From Bacteroidota bacterium (GTDB lineage: Bacteria; Bacteroidota; Bacteroidia; Chitinophagales; Chitinophagaceae), in NCBI GenBank assembly GCA_018266615.1, contig JAFEAB010000096.1, positions 124,001 to 188,000 on the forward strand: a stretch of 64,000 nt of DNA. Reading direction: 5' to 3'. The position numbers were made by a program, and so were the translations under genes. The stretch's first letter is position 1, and every line of letters begins with the position of its first letter. The notes under the pieces were generated by a model, which saw only the letters and a list, made by a program, of their open reading frames with translations, made no database searches and was not told where the DNA came from. Positions 8,814 through 17,553 of this stretch are shown here, in pieces.

Positions 8814-9863
8814 ATGAAAAAAATTCTGGTTACCGGAGGAAGCGGTTATATCGGGTCACACACCATCATCGACCTTTTACAAAATGGGTTTGAGGTTATT
8901 TCTGCCGATAATTTCAGCCGCAGTTCTCCTGATATTTTCATCGGTATAGAAAAAGCCACCGGCGTAAAGGTGAAAAATTATGCCATCGATCTTTGCAACT
9001 TCGATGATACCCATGCGGTATTCCAGGAAAACCCCGATCTTGCCGGGATCATTCACTTTGCCGCATTTAAAGCAGTGGGCGAATCGGTAGAAACCCCATT
9101 ACTTTATTTTGAGAATAACCTGGTCAGCCTGCTTAATATTTTAAAATGCGCCGGCGAATTTAAAGTACCCCATTTTGTATTTTCTTCCTCCTGCACAGTT
9201 TATGGAAACCCAAAAGAAATTCCGGTAACGGAAAATTCTCCGTTTGAAGAAGCCGAATCAAGCTATGGCTATACCAAGCAAATGGGAGAAAACATAGTAA
9301 CAGAGAGTTATAGAACGTTGGGATTAAAAGCCTCCTTATTACGATATTTCAACCCGGTTGGGGCACATCCTTCCAATGAAATTGGCGAAATACCAATAGG
9401 AAAACCGGCCAACCTGGTGCCTGCCATTACTCAAACTGCTATTGGTAAACTTCCCGAAATGAAAGTCCATGGTAATAATTACCCTACCCGGGATGGAAGT
9501 TGTATTCGTGATTATATTCATGTGTCGGATATTGCCCACGCCCATACCCTGGCCCTAAAACACCTCATGCAAATAAATAAGAAAGAGGTTTGTGAGGTTT
9601 TTAACCTGGGTAGTGGTACCGGTTATACTGTTTTAGAAGTAATTGCTGCTTTCGAAAAAGTTAGCGGACGGAAATTAAAATATTCTATTGGACCCCGCCG
9701 CCGTGGAGATGTAGTAGCAATATTTGCAAATAATGACAAAGCAAAAAACATTTTAGGTTGGAATCCTGTTTTCAACTTAGACCAAATGATGGCAACCGCC
9801 TGGAATTGGGAATTAAAACTGCAGGAATTGGAAATCAAAAACGGACCAAAAAACTTTAATTAA
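8814..9863 (+). CDS. galE: UDP-glucose 4-epimerase
   Basis: A 349-residue extended SDR enzyme interconverting UDP-glucose and UDP-galactose. It shows the NAD-binding GGSGYIGSH at the N-terminus, SSSCTVYGNP, the catalytic Tyr-Lys in SYGYTKQMGE, the LRYFNPVGAHPS segment and RDYIHVSDIAHAH, all diagnostic of GalE. An in-frame TTG at 8802 is possible, but the ATG at 8814 gives the usual MKKILVTGG start. It ends 20 bases before the transketolase-half gene, with which it may be cotranscribed although the pathways differ. Confidence 0.93.
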   Translation: MKKILVTGGSGYIGSHTIIDLLQNGFEVISADNFSRSSPDIFIGIEKATGVKVKNYAIDLCNFDDTHAVFQENPDLAGIIHFAAFKAVGESVETPLLYFENNLVSLLNILKCAGEFKVPHFVFSSSCTVYGNPKEIPVTENSPFEEAESSYGYTKQMGENIVTESYRTLGLKASLLRYFNPVGAHPSNEIGEIPIGKPANLVPAITQTAIGKLPEMKVHGNNYPTRDGSCIRDYIHVSDIAHAHTLALKHLMQINKKEVCEVFNLGSGTGYTVLEVIAAFEKVSGRKLKYSIGPRRRGDVVAIFANNDKAKNILGWNPVFNLDQMMATAWNWELKLQELEIKNGPKNFN

Positions 9864-9883
9864 TTATCATTCAACCATAAATA

Positions 9884-10846
9884 ATGAATAAACTGGCAGA
9901 TATTACCGTAACAGGAAACAAGGATACCCGGAGCGGGTTTGGAGACGGGATTCTGGAAGCCGCAAAAACAAACAATCAAATTGTGGCCCTTACCGCCGAC
10001 CTGGCCGGATCGATGAAATTGAACGAATTCATGAAAGAATTCCCCGATAGATTTGTTCAATGCGGTATTGCCGAAGCTAATATGATGGGTATTGCAGCCG
10101 GCTTAACCATCGGCGGGAAGATTCCCTATACAGCTACTTTCGCCAATTTCAGTACAGGGCGGGTGTATGATCAAATTCGCCAAAGCATTGCTTACAGCGG
10201 AAAAAATGTAAAAATTTGTGCCTCCCACGCTGGTTTAACCCTGGGTGAAGATGGGGCTACTCACCAGATTTTAGAAGATATCGGTTTAATGAAAATGCTA
10301 CCGGGTTTAACGGTGGTTGTTCCCTGCGATTATGCCCAAACCAAAGCAGCTACCAAAGCCATTGCAGAATTTGATGGGCCCGTTTACCTCCGCTTCGGCC
10401 GGCCGGTATGGCCAATTTTTACCAAGGAAGCAGATTTCGTTTTGGGGCAGGCACAGCACTTTTCCGAAGGAAAAGATGTTTCCATATTTGCGTGCGGGCA
10501 CATGGTTTGGAAAGCCATTGGAGCCGGAAAAACCTTATTGGAAAAAGGAATTGAAGCGGAAATTATTAATATTCATACCATAAAACCACTCGACGAAAAA
10601 GCCGTTTTAGCCTCCATTAAAAAAACAGGTTGTGTTGTTACCGCCGAAGAACATAATTATATAGGCGGACTGGGCGATTCGATTGCCTCCGTTGCTTCCA
10701 GAGAATGGCCCGTACCCATCGAATACGTAGGGGTGAAGGATTCATTTGGCGAAAGCGGAAAACCCAACGATCTGCTTGTTAAATATGGATTGGATGCTGA
10801 GCATATTGTGGCCGCAGCCGTAAAAGTGATGGCCAGGAAAAAATAA
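9884..10846 (+). CDS. Transketolase C-terminal subunit (split transketolase)
   Basis: A 320-residue protein covering the pyrimidine-binding and C-terminal domains of transketolase. VQCGIAEANMMGIAAGL carries the conserved Glu that activates thiamine diphosphate, and SHAGLTLGEDGATHQ and VYLRFGRP are typical of this half. The N-terminal subunit that binds the diphosphate is not in the window, although in many genomes the halves are adjacent. A DXS-like or other two-subunit ketolase is less likely from the motifs. A strong terminator follows. Confidence 0.87.
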   Translation: MNKLADITVTGNKDTRSGFGDGILEAAKTNNQIVALTADLAGSMKLNEFMKEFPDRFVQCGIAEANMMGIAAGLTIGGKIPYTATFANFSTGRVYDQIRQSIAYSGKNVKICASHAGLTLGEDGATHQILEDIGLMKMLPGLTVVVPCDYAQTKAATKAIAEFDGPVYLRFGRPVWPIFTKEADFVLGQAQHFSEGKDVSIFACGHMVWKAIGAGKTLLEKGIEAEIINIHTIKPLDEKAVLASIKKTGCVVTAEEHNYIGGLGDSIASVASREWPVPIEYVGVKDSFGESGKPNDLLVKYGLDAEHIVAAAVKVMARKK

Positions 10847-10875
10847 GCCAGATCTTAACTTAAACTTTTGTGAAC

Positions 10876-10910
10876 AAAACCAATCTTTTGCGATTGGTTT
10901 TATTATTTTA
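10876..10910 (+). terminator. Rho-independent terminator after the transketolase half
   Basis: A perfect 10-bp stem AAAACCAATC/GATTGGTTTT (10876-10885 and 10892-10901) with loop TTTTGC, followed by TTTTATTATTTTA. Confidence 0.85.
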
Positions 10911-10932
10911 GAGCAACTCTATACCAACTGAG

Positions 10933-11484
10933 ATGGCAATACAACTTGATGACAAGGAGCTGTTGGATCAGTTTCGTTCCGAACAAACCAAAGAACAGGC
11001 GTTTACCAAAATTATTCAGAAATACCAGGAACGTCTCTACTGGCATATCCGCAGGATGGTAATTGGACATGAGGATGCCAATGATGTTTTACAAAATATG
11101 TTTATCAAAGTTTGGAAAAACCTACACAATTTTAGGGAGGACAGCCAGTTGTTTACCTGGCTTTACCGAATAGCCACCAACGAAAGCCTCACCTACCTGC
11201 AACAACAGAAAAAAAGAATGGCCTACTCCTTGAGCGATGACGAAAGCCCATTGATAAATAAAATAAAGGCCGATGAGCATTTTGATAGCCAGCGACTCGA
11301 GTGGAAACTTCAACTTGCCATACAAAAGCTTCCCGAAAAGCAAAGAACCGTTTTTAACCTCCGATATTTTGAAGAAATGCCGTATGAGGAAATGAGCAGG
11401 GTACTGGAAACCAGTGAAGGCGCCTTAAAAGCCAGTTACCACCATGCGGTTAAAAAAATTGAGGAGTTTATTAAAAATCGTTAA
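10933..11484 (+). CDS. ECF-type RNA polymerase sigma factor
   Basis: A 183-residue sigma-70 family protein. Region 2 contains GHEDANDVLQNMFIKVWKNL and the -10-binding FTWLYRIATNESLTYLQ; region 4 has LPEKQRTVFNLRYFEEMPYE followed by a helix-turn-helix with SEGALKASYHHAVKKI. Region 3 is absent, as in ECF factors. The next gene starts 35 bases on and encodes a single-pass membrane protein in the position where an anti-sigma factor is usual, and a small periplasmic protein follows, suggesting an envelope-stress module. Confidence 0.92.
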   Translation: MAIQLDDKELLDQFRSEQTKEQAFTKIIQKYQERLYWHIRRMVIGHEDANDVLQNMFIKVWKNLHNFREDSQLFTWLYRIATNESLTYLQQQKKRMAYSLSDDESPLINKIKADEHFDSQRLEWKLQLAIQKLPEKQRTVFNLRYFEEMPYEEMSRVLETSEGALKASYHHAVKKIEEFIKNR

Positions 11485-11519
11485 ACTATTTGGCCTTAAA
11501 ATGGTCTGAAAGCCGCATT

Positions 11520-12380
11520 ATGAAACAAAATCCGGAAATAGAACAGGAGTTACGGGAATTGGATTCATTCCTTGCGGGCTTGGGTGTAACCCACCCCTTC
11601 CGTGTTCCTTCCGGTTATTTCAACACAGTTGCCCACGATGTATTACTCTCCGTTTCTCCGCGGGAGTTGAAAACAGAAGGTTCAGTTCCGGCTGGTTATT
11701 TTGACGGATTGGCTTCTCAGATTCTCAATAGGATTCAGGAAGAAGAATTTTCTTCCCCCTCCGAAATCCTTTCGGATGTTTTAATGAGCCTTCCAAAAAT
11801 TGCCCCCTTTTCAATTCCTCCGGGATATTTTGAATACCTGCCCGGAATTATCCAAAACAGGATTAAAGAAGAAGAAGGAATAGAATTTCTTTCCCCTGAA
11901 CTTCTTTCCGTAAAATTCAATAACCCATATTCCTTACCTGCCAATTATTTCAATCAATTTTCTGATACGGTTATACGGGAAATAGAAAAGAAAAATACTC
12001 CGGTTGTTAGGATGGCCCCAGGCCGTTCCATTTTTAAATATGCGGCGGCGGCGGTGATTACGGGGTTATTGGGATTGGCTCTTTTCTCTAATTATGGCAA
12101 CAAAAAATACAGCAACAACACAGCATCCATAAATGAGGCTACTATGAAAACCGCTCAATCCATTATTCAAAAAGGCGAATTTGATGCCGTTCTTTCTTCC
12201 TTAAGTGATCAGGATATTGTGGATTACCTCCAGCGAAGCGGTGAGGATGTAAATGCAGCGCTTGTGGCTTCTGTTGCGGCTTCCAATAAATTACCGGATC
12301 AGATGGAGTATATTTTGGATGACCATACCCTCAACAGGGTATTGGATGGAGTGATAAAAGATTATACTTATTCAAACTAA
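11520..12380 (+). CDS. Single-pass membrane protein with four PxGYF motifs, probable anti-sigma factor
   Basis: A 286-residue protein with a long cytoplasmic N-terminal part, one membrane helix at about residues 172-190 and a short outer domain of about 95 residues. The N-terminal part contains four spaced motifs of one type: RVPSGYF (28-34), SVPAGYF (55-61), IPPGYF (99-104) and LPANYF (139-144), each followed by an amphipathic helix. I know the motif from proteins encoded beside ECF sigma factors in Bacteroidota, but no function is established to my knowledge. The frame is open from a TTG at 11490; the ATG at 11520 fits better. The role as anti-sigma factor is inferred from position and topology. 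Confidence 0.75.
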   Translation: MKQNPEIEQELRELDSFLAGLGVTHPFRVPSGYFNTVAHDVLLSVSPRELKTEGSVPAGYFDGLASQILNRIQEEEFSSPSEILSDVLMSLPKIAPFSIPPGYFEYLPGIIQNRIKEEEGIEFLSPELLSVKFNNPYSLPANYFNQFSDTVIREIEKKNTPVVRMAPGRSIFKYAAAAVITGLLGLALFSNYGNKKYSNNTASINEATMKTAQSIIQKGEFDAVLSSLSDQDIVDYLQRSGEDVNAALVASVAASNKLPDQMEYILDDHTLNRVLDGVIKDYTYSN

Positions 12381-12390
12381 TTTTGTTTTC

Positions 12391-12801
12391 ATGAAATACT
12401 TATTCCTTGTTGCCTTTCTATTCACCGGCATTTCGTTTTCGCAAGCGCAGGATAATGAGAATCCGGCTAAAAAAGAACAACGCATCCAGGCACTATATGT
12501 GGCTTATATAACCGAACAATTAAATCTCACAGAATCGGAGGCACAAAAATTCTGGCCCCTGCAAAAGCAATACGATAATGAAATAAAGGCAGTAAATCCA
12601 AACCTGGGAGAGCTTGACAGGCAACAGGCAATTTTGGATGTAAAAAAAAGATATCAGGATCGATTTATTAAAATATTAGGCAATGCCCGAACTGATGATT
12701 TCTTTAAAAAAGATGTGGAGTTCAGAAAAAAATTAATTGAACAGTTAAGAAAAATCAGGCAGGAAAGGCAAAACGAACGAAGGCAAAACCGGAACCATTA
12801 A
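12391..12801 (+). CDS. Small periplasmic CpxP/Spy-like protein
   Basis: A 136-residue protein with a signal peptide (MKYLFLVAFLFTGISFSQAQ) and a helical, highly charged mature part ending in an Arg/Gln/Asn-rich tail. LNLTESEAQKFWPLQKQYD resembles the LTxxQ motif of CpxP/Spy periplasmic chaperones and zinc-resistance-type sensors. It follows the ECF sigma factor and putative anti-sigma genes, and a sensor or chaperone role in that module is plausible. The box TAATTTTG at 12378-12385 overlaps the preceding stop codon but leaves too little room for a leader, so it may be coincidental. Confidence 0.75.
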   Translation: MKYLFLVAFLFTGISFSQAQDNENPAKKEQRIQALYVAYITEQLNLTESEAQKFWPLQKQYDNEIKAVNPNLGELDRQQAILDVKKRYQDRFIKILGNARTDDFFKKDVEFRKKLIEQLRKIRQERQNERRQNRNH

Positions 12802-12812
12802 ATCTGTTATTT

Positions 12813-12838
12813 AACCCCTGAAACCCCAGGGGTTTTTT
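12813..12838 (+). terminator. Strong Rho-independent terminator ending the sigma operon
   Basis: An 8-bp perfect stem AACCCCTG/CAGGGGTT (12813-12820 and 12827-12834) with loop AAACCC and a run of six T including the end of the stem. Confidence 0.9.
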
Positions 12839-13130
12839 CATATAAAATAACAAAACTTCCCCTATTTAAAATGCTGACCAGTTGAATCTAAAATACAATC
12901 GGGTATAAACATAAATTGTATAGCTTCCAGGGGATACCTCACCCGGATGACTGCATTTTTTGCACGGATGCGTTGGGTGTATTATGCATTCTTTATGCCT
13001 CAATTCTAAATCCATAATTTATTTCTGTCTTTCTATTCAGATTTCTGAAACGGTACCCGCCAACGAATACTTTTTGAAACGATTAAAAATGACATTTAAA
13101 AAAAATTTCCGGATATATTTTTTTTTAATA
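12839..13130. other. Non-coding stretch between the sigma operon and the candidate small RNA
   Basis: No gene-like frame is seen on either strand. The sequence is AT-rich. The rest of this gap, up to the hydrolase gene at 13219, holds the promoter box and candidate small RNA listed separately. Confidence 0.5.
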
Positions 13131-13138
13131 TAACTTTG
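13131..13138 (+). promoter_or_regulatory. -7 box (TAACTTTG) with no protein gene downstream
   Basis: An exact TAnnTTTG match on the plus strand. The next gene to the right is on the opposite strand, so the only visible product is the short RNA ending at the hairpin at 13167-13201. Confidence 0.45.
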
Positions 13139-13144
13139 ATGCAG

Positions 13145-13201
13145 GTGTTTTTCATAGGTTAGCAACGGCCAGCTCTTTTTAGGGCAGGCCTCATTTTTTT
13201 T
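13145..13201 (+). ncRNA. Candidate small RNA of about 57 nt
   Basis: Between the box at 13131-13138 and the minus-strand hydrolase gene lies a hairpin with arms GGCCAGCTCT (13167-13176) and AGGGCAGGCC (13181-13190). It has a four-T loop, one A-A mismatch and one G-U pair, and eight T follow at 13194-13201. The T-run shows that the terminator serves a plus-strand transcript, yet the previous plus-strand gene already ends at its own terminator about 360 bases earlier. A short standalone RNA is the simplest reading. The 5' end is estimated from the promoter box; no known RNA family is recognised. Confidence 0.45.
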
Positions 13202-13218
13202 GGGGATACCCGAAATAT

Positions 13219-13968
13219 TTAGGAAGAAAAAATATGGGTTGGATACTTAATATCATGATAAAACAGAAAGGTCCAATTTCCGGCGATTCCCTGCTCCTTC
13301 CATTTCGTTCTAAGCTGCATACTTTTCCTTCCATCAAAATCATACTTTGCCACAAACCGGTTTTTCATTTGCTGTAACTGGGGAGCTACATCGCCTCCAA
13401 AGAAAAACACCTGGCCATCTTCAATAAGTTTATAAGCGATATGTTCGGGGCTATGCGCTCCGGTATGTTCAAAAAAAATTCCGCTTTTAATTTCTCCACT
13501 TTGCCCATTTAAATAATGGAGTTGCGGGTGGTTTTGGATGAGGGCATATTGCGCAGGAAAATAGGAGGTGCTTTTTCCACTAAGGGCCAGATCCATTTCT
13601 TTCTGGTAAATACAATATCTGGCATTCTTAAAAGTTGGTTGAACGATGCCGTCACTTCCTGCATATTCCAGTCCGCCAGCATGATCTTTATGCAGGTGGC
13701 TCAACAATACCAGGGTTACATCAGAAGGATTAAAACCCTGTTTCAAAATATTTTGATGCAGTTGCAAATTCCCGTTTTCTAATTTAAATCCCAGACCGGT
13801 ATCCAGCAATACCAGTTCATTTTTCATCCGCACTAAAAAGGGTTGTACTTCAACCAGGATACTTCCGGTGGGCCTTTCAAGCAAATTATCGGTTTGCTTA
13901 TTAAAAGGCACAAATTCTTTGGTTCTGTCTACCGTAAAACTTCCCTCACTGAGTGGAAAAATATCCAT
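13219..13968 (-). CDS. Metallo-beta-lactamase-fold hydrolase
   Basis: A 249-residue cytoplasmic enzyme with the metal-binding motif HLHKDH (His91, His93, Asp95, His96), the preceding VLLDTGLG, a later His in EHTGAHSPEHIAY and FFFGGDVAP. This pattern fits the lactonase/glyoxalase II-like branch of the superfamily; the substrate is unknown. It starts 12 bases after the rodA stop and is probably the last gene of the rod-shape operon, although no functional link is obvious. Confidence 0.83.
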   Translation of the reverse strand: MDIFPLSEGSFTVDRTKEFVPFNKQTDNLLERPTGSILVEVQPFLVRMKNELVLLDTGLGFKLENGNLQLHQNILKQGFNPSDVTLVLLSHLHKDHAGGLEYAGSDGIVQPTFKNARYCIYQKEMDLALSGKSTSYFPAQYALIQNHPQLHYLNGQSGEIKSGIFFEHTGAHSPEHIAYKLIEDGQVFFFGGDVAPQLQQMKNRFVAKYDFDGRKSMQLRTKWKEQGIAGNWTFLFYHDIKYPTHIFSS

Positions 13969-13980
13969 GGGTAAAAATGT

Positions 13981-15330
13981 TTAACGTAATACCATTTGCC
14001 TGTCGCTGTCCAATTTAATCAGAATAAAAATCAGGATGGTGAAAGTAAGCAGGGAAGATCCTCCATAACTCATTAACGGAAGCGTAATTCCGATAACAGG
14101 AGCCAGGCCAATCGTCATACAAATATTTATGGCTACGTGAAAAAAGATGATACCTACTACTGAATAAGCATATACTCTCGAGAAGGTGCTTCGTTGCCGT
14201 TCGGCGATGGTAACCATTCGAAGCATCATTCCAAAATAAAGCAGCATCAAAAATACAGATCCGGCAAATCCAAAATTTTCGCCTACGGAGGTAAAAATAA
14301 AATCGGTGTGCTGTTCCGGCACAAAGTCGCCCTGTGTTTGCGTGCCTTTTAAAAAGCCTTTTCCCAAAACGCCGCCAGAACCAATGGCAATCTTAGATTG
14401 CTTTACGTTATAATTTTCAAGTTTCTTTGATTTCTTGGATGGATCGGTGGCCGGGTTAAGATTGGCGGTGCTATCGCTTACAAAGGGGTTATCGCGGCCT
14501 ACCAGACTGAAAATTCGATCGGCCTGGTACTTTTGAAACACATGCCTGAACATAAATGGAACCACAAAGCCCACAAAGGATACGGCCAGCAGCCACAAAC
14601 CAACAATCAGCATCAACCAGCCTTTATCCCTTTTAATTTTTCTTCGGGAAAAATAAATAATCAACCCCGCCAGGATGCTCATCGCAATTATCAGACTGGA
14701 GGCCGGGAAAAGCAGGGTTACCACCAATAATACGCCAAGTGAGGCGCCGGCAATCAGGTACCCCGGTGGTAGGCCTTCGCGGTACATTGGAATTAAAAAA
14801 GAGAAATATACCAGCGCCAGCCCTGTTTCGTTTTGCAGGATGGAGAACACAGCCGGGAGAAAACAAATGCCTGCGGCGATTAGTTGAGATTTTGGTTTTG
14901 AAAAATCGGTTTCACTTCGGGAAAGATATTTTGCAAGGGCGAGGGCGGTGAAAATTTTACAAAGTTCAACCGGTTGCAGATTCATGAAACCTAATGGGAT
15001 CCAGCTATGCGAACCATTTACATTTTTCCCGATGGCAAAAGTGGCCAGCATAAGGATGACCCCAAAAATGTATAATAGGTTTGGCGTGGCAGTAAAAAAC
15101 TTACTGTCCATCAGCAAAATAAAAATCGCAAGGACAATACTAAGTCCAAAAAAAATCAATTGCTTGCTGTAATTCTTTTTAAACTCGAACAGGCTTTTTA
15201 AAACATCGTCATCGGTTTTAAACTCAACAGAAAAAATACAAATCAGGCCAAAGACCACCAGGATTACATAGAGCCAGATCAGGATCCAGTCTTTGCCTTT
15301 CGCGATGGTGGTATTTACCGGTTGGTTCAT
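13981..15330 (-). CDS. rodA: SEDS peptidoglycan glycosyltransferase RodA
   Basis: A 449-residue membrane protein of the FtsW/RodA/SpoVE family with about ten helices. MNLQPVELCKIFTALALAKYLS, LQNETGLALVYF and the C-terminal ITLPLMSYGGSSLLTFTILI are family signatures. The central segment around residues 260-310 has a long periplasmic loop, and GSGGVLGKGFLKGTQTQGDF with VPEQHTDFIF follows, as usual. RodA polymerises glycan strands together with PBP2, whose gene ends 15 bases upstream of this start. Confidence 0.93.
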   Translation of the reverse strand: MNQPVNTTIAKGKDWILIWLYVILVVFGLICIFSVEFKTDDDVLKSLFEFKKNYSKQLIFFGLSIVLAIFILLMDSKFFTATPNLLYIFGVILMLATFAIGKNVNGSHSWIPLGFMNLQPVELCKIFTALALAKYLSRSETDFSKPKSQLIAAGICFLPAVFSILQNETGLALVYFSFLIPMYREGLPPGYLIAGASLGVLLVVTLLFPASSLIIAMSILAGLIIYFSRRKIKRDKGWLMLIVGLWLLAVSFVGFVVPFMFRHVFQKYQADRIFSLVGRDNPFVSDSTANLNPATDPSKKSKKLENYNVKQSKIAIGSGGVLGKGFLKGTQTQGDFVPEQHTDFIFTSVGENFGFAGSVFLMLLYFGMMLRMVTIAERQRSTFSRVYAYSVVGIIFFHVAINICMTIGLAPVIGITLPLMSYGGSSLLTFTILIFILIKLDSDRQMVLR

Positions 15331-15345
15331 GGGTTTACTAAAGTA

Positions 15346-17475
15346 TTAATTCCGTGGAATTGAGTCGTGTATGGCTACCCTCTTTCGGCTCTCCGGCAAA
15401 ATGGCCTGCTGCTGTGAGGTCGCAGAATCTTTGGCAGGTTCTGGTGGGACCGGCTTAACAGGTTTCTTTTCTTCTTTCAGGTTATCGATGATTTCGGTCG
15501 GGTCTTCATTTTCGATACCTATCGAATCCCGCAATATTTTAATGTATCCTTTTGCCAGCAAATAGGCGGTATCTCTACGGTGCATCAACGAATCCTGTGT
15601 CTTCATCATAGCCAGAATCCGGGGGGGCATCAGGTTTAGATTTGAATAATATTCCAATCGCTCCAGCCTCTTTTTGTCGGTAATAGAGTCTTTTAAATAT
15701 TTCTCCAGCATAAAGCCTACGATGGGGGCGGCATAAGTACCTCCAAACCGGCCACTATTTTCCACCACGCACATGATGGCGATTTTCGGGTTCTCCCGGG
15801 GTGCGAATCCGCAAAAGAAAGCGTGGTTAGGTTGTTTCACGCCCCGGTAATAATTTTCCACGGTTCCGGTTTTCCCGCAAATAGCAATGCCCGGCACTTT
15901 TGCCCCCATCCCTGTGCCCCGGTCAACTACCCCCTGCATACCATCGTGTACGGCTTCAAAAATACTGTCGGGTATATCGATGGTATTGATCCTTTCCTTA
16001 AACTTATCAAGCAGGTGAAATTTATCACCTCCTTCTATGGAATCCACAATATGAGGAATGTGGTACCATCCTTTATTGGCGATGTAGGCCATTTCGTTTG
16101 CCACCTGGATGGGAGTAACATCCACTTCTCCCTGGCCGATGCTCACCGACCGGAAACTACAGAAATTCCAATGGCCTTTTCCAAACACTTTATCGTAGGT
16201 AGCGGGGGTTGGTATATTTCCTTTTTTTTCGGAAGGCACATCCACTCCCAGACGATGTCCTAACCCGAACGCATACATGTATTTATCCCAGACCCGGAGG
16301 CTGCTGTCTACATTCGGGTAAATGGGATTATTAATTACCCGTTGCATTACATTGGCAAAATAGGTGTTATCGGAAACTGTAATGGCATGCCTCAAATCGA
16401 AAGTTCCGATATCCAAACAACGCATCGGTTTACCGCAGCCATAAAATGCGCCACCGCAACTAAAGCGGGTTTCAGTGGTAATAACCCCTTCGTGCAACCC
16501 AATAAGCGCCTGAAGCGTTTTAAATGTGGATCCCGGAGAATAGGTAGCACTTACAGAACGATTTAGCAAGGGCAATGAGGGATCCAGTAAGAGTTGTGAA
16601 ATATGCCGTTTACGGTCGGAGCCGGTAAGAAAGCTGGGTTTATAGGTAGGGCTGCTTACCATGCACAAAATGCCTCCGGTGCGGGGGTCCACGGCTACGA
16701 TGGAACCCAATTTATTTTGCATTAGTTTTTCACCCAACGCCTGCAGATCAATGTCAAGGGAGGTAAACATATTTTGCCCTGCGATGGCTGCCGTATCATA
16801 AATACCTCCTTCCAGCCTTGCGGTAAGTCTGTTTTTGTTATCCCTTTTCCAGTATTCAATACCCCGTTGGCCCATTAACACCCTTTCGTACGTTCTTTCA
16901 ATGCCTGTTTTACCGGCATAATCGCCAATTAAATACCCCTCCCCCTCATGTTGTTTTAAGAAATTAGAATCCACTTCGGATAAATATCCCAGAATATTTC
17001 CTCCTGCATCGTAGGGATAATCCCGAATTGGGCGTTCCTGCAAGTAATAGCCTGGTGCAAAGCGGTACATGTTTTCATTGATCATGGCCATTTTCTCTTC
17101 CGAAAGCAAGGCCTCAAAAACGGAGGGCCGGTAGCTTCTGTTTTTAATAATGGCGGTAATAATGCGCTTATGAAATTCTGCAGAATCGATATTCAGGATT
17201 TTACACAACAAGGCCGTGTCTGAACCTTTGATTTTGCCGGGGACGACCATTAAATCGTAAATAGTAGTATTCTGCAAAATGGGTTTCTGGTTGCGATCGA
17301 AAACAATTCCTCTATCTGGATATATAACCTTTCTGAAAATACCCTGGTCTTCGGCAAGGATTTTATACTTACTGGTTACAACCTGAAGTGTAAAAAGCCG
17401 GACTACAATAATCAGGAACATCCCCACTAAAATGAGGCGAACCACGTTCTTCCTCGATTGATTAAATACAGGCAC
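15346..17475 (-). CDS. mrdA: Penicillin-binding protein 2 (rod-complex transpeptidase)
   Basis: A 709-residue single-pass membrane protein starting at a GTG. It has an N-terminal membrane helix (RLILVGMFLIIVVRLFTLQVV), the pedestal domain with YDAGGNILGYLSEV, and the transpeptidase domain with the SxxK box STFK, the SDN box in TVSDNTYFANV and KTG in CGKTGTVENY. It cross-links lateral-wall peptidoglycan as RodA's partner. The C-terminus extends about 60 residues past the domain as a Lys/Pro-rich charged tail. A TAAATTTG box at 17511-17518 suggests an internal operon promoter. Confidence 0.94.
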   Translation of the reverse strand: MPVFNQSRKNVVRLILVGMFLIIVVRLFTLQVVTSKYKILAEDQGIFRKVIYPDRGIVFDRNQKPILQNTTIYDLMVVPGKIKGSDTALLCKILNIDSAEFHKRIITAIIKNRSYRPSVFEALLSEEKMAMINENMYRFAPGYYLQERPIRDYPYDAGGNILGYLSEVDSNFLKQHEGEGYLIGDYAGKTGIERTYERVLMGQRGIEYWKRDNKNRLTARLEGGIYDTAAIAGQNMFTSLDIDLQALGEKLMQNKLGSIVAVDPRTGGILCMVSSPTYKPSFLTGSDRKRHISQLLLDPSLPLLNRSVSATYSPGSTFKTLQALIGLHEGVITTETRFSCGGAFYGCGKPMRCLDIGTFDLRHAITVSDNTYFANVMQRVINNPIYPNVDSSLRVWDKYMYAFGLGHRLGVDVPSEKKGNIPTPATYDKVFGKGHWNFCSFRSVSIGQGEVDVTPIQVANEMAYIANKGWYHIPHIVDSIEGGDKFHLLDKFKERINTIDIPDSIFEAVHDGMQGVVDRGTGMGAKVPGIAICGKTGTVENYYRGVKQPNHAFFCGFAPRENPKIAIMCVVENSGRFGGTYAAPIVGFMLEKYLKDSITDKKRLERLEYYSNLNLMPPRILAMMKTQDSLMHRRDTAYLLAKGYIKILRDSIGIENEDPTEIIDNLKEEKKPVKPVPPEPAKDSATSQQQAILPESRKRVAIHDSIPRN

Positions 17476-17510
17476 AGCATGGGGGTTTAGAAAAAAGAGG
17501 TTTCAGAATG

Positions 17511-17518
17511 CAAATTTA
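17511..17518 (-). promoter_or_regulatory. -7 box (TAAATTTG on minus strand) for mrdA-rodA
   Basis: An exact TAnnTTTG match in the 78-base mreD-mrdA gap, 35 bases before the mrdA GTG. It implies that mrdA-rodA can be transcribed separately from mreBCD. Confidence 0.45.
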
Positions 17519-17553
17519 CTTATCGTAATTACAAAATCCCAATTGTAGTTCTG

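Noticed and set aside
12378-12385. TAATTTTG as a promoter of the CpxP/Spy-like gene
   Set aside because: It overlaps the preceding stop codon and leaves only 5 bases to the ATG. The sigma operon probably reads through.
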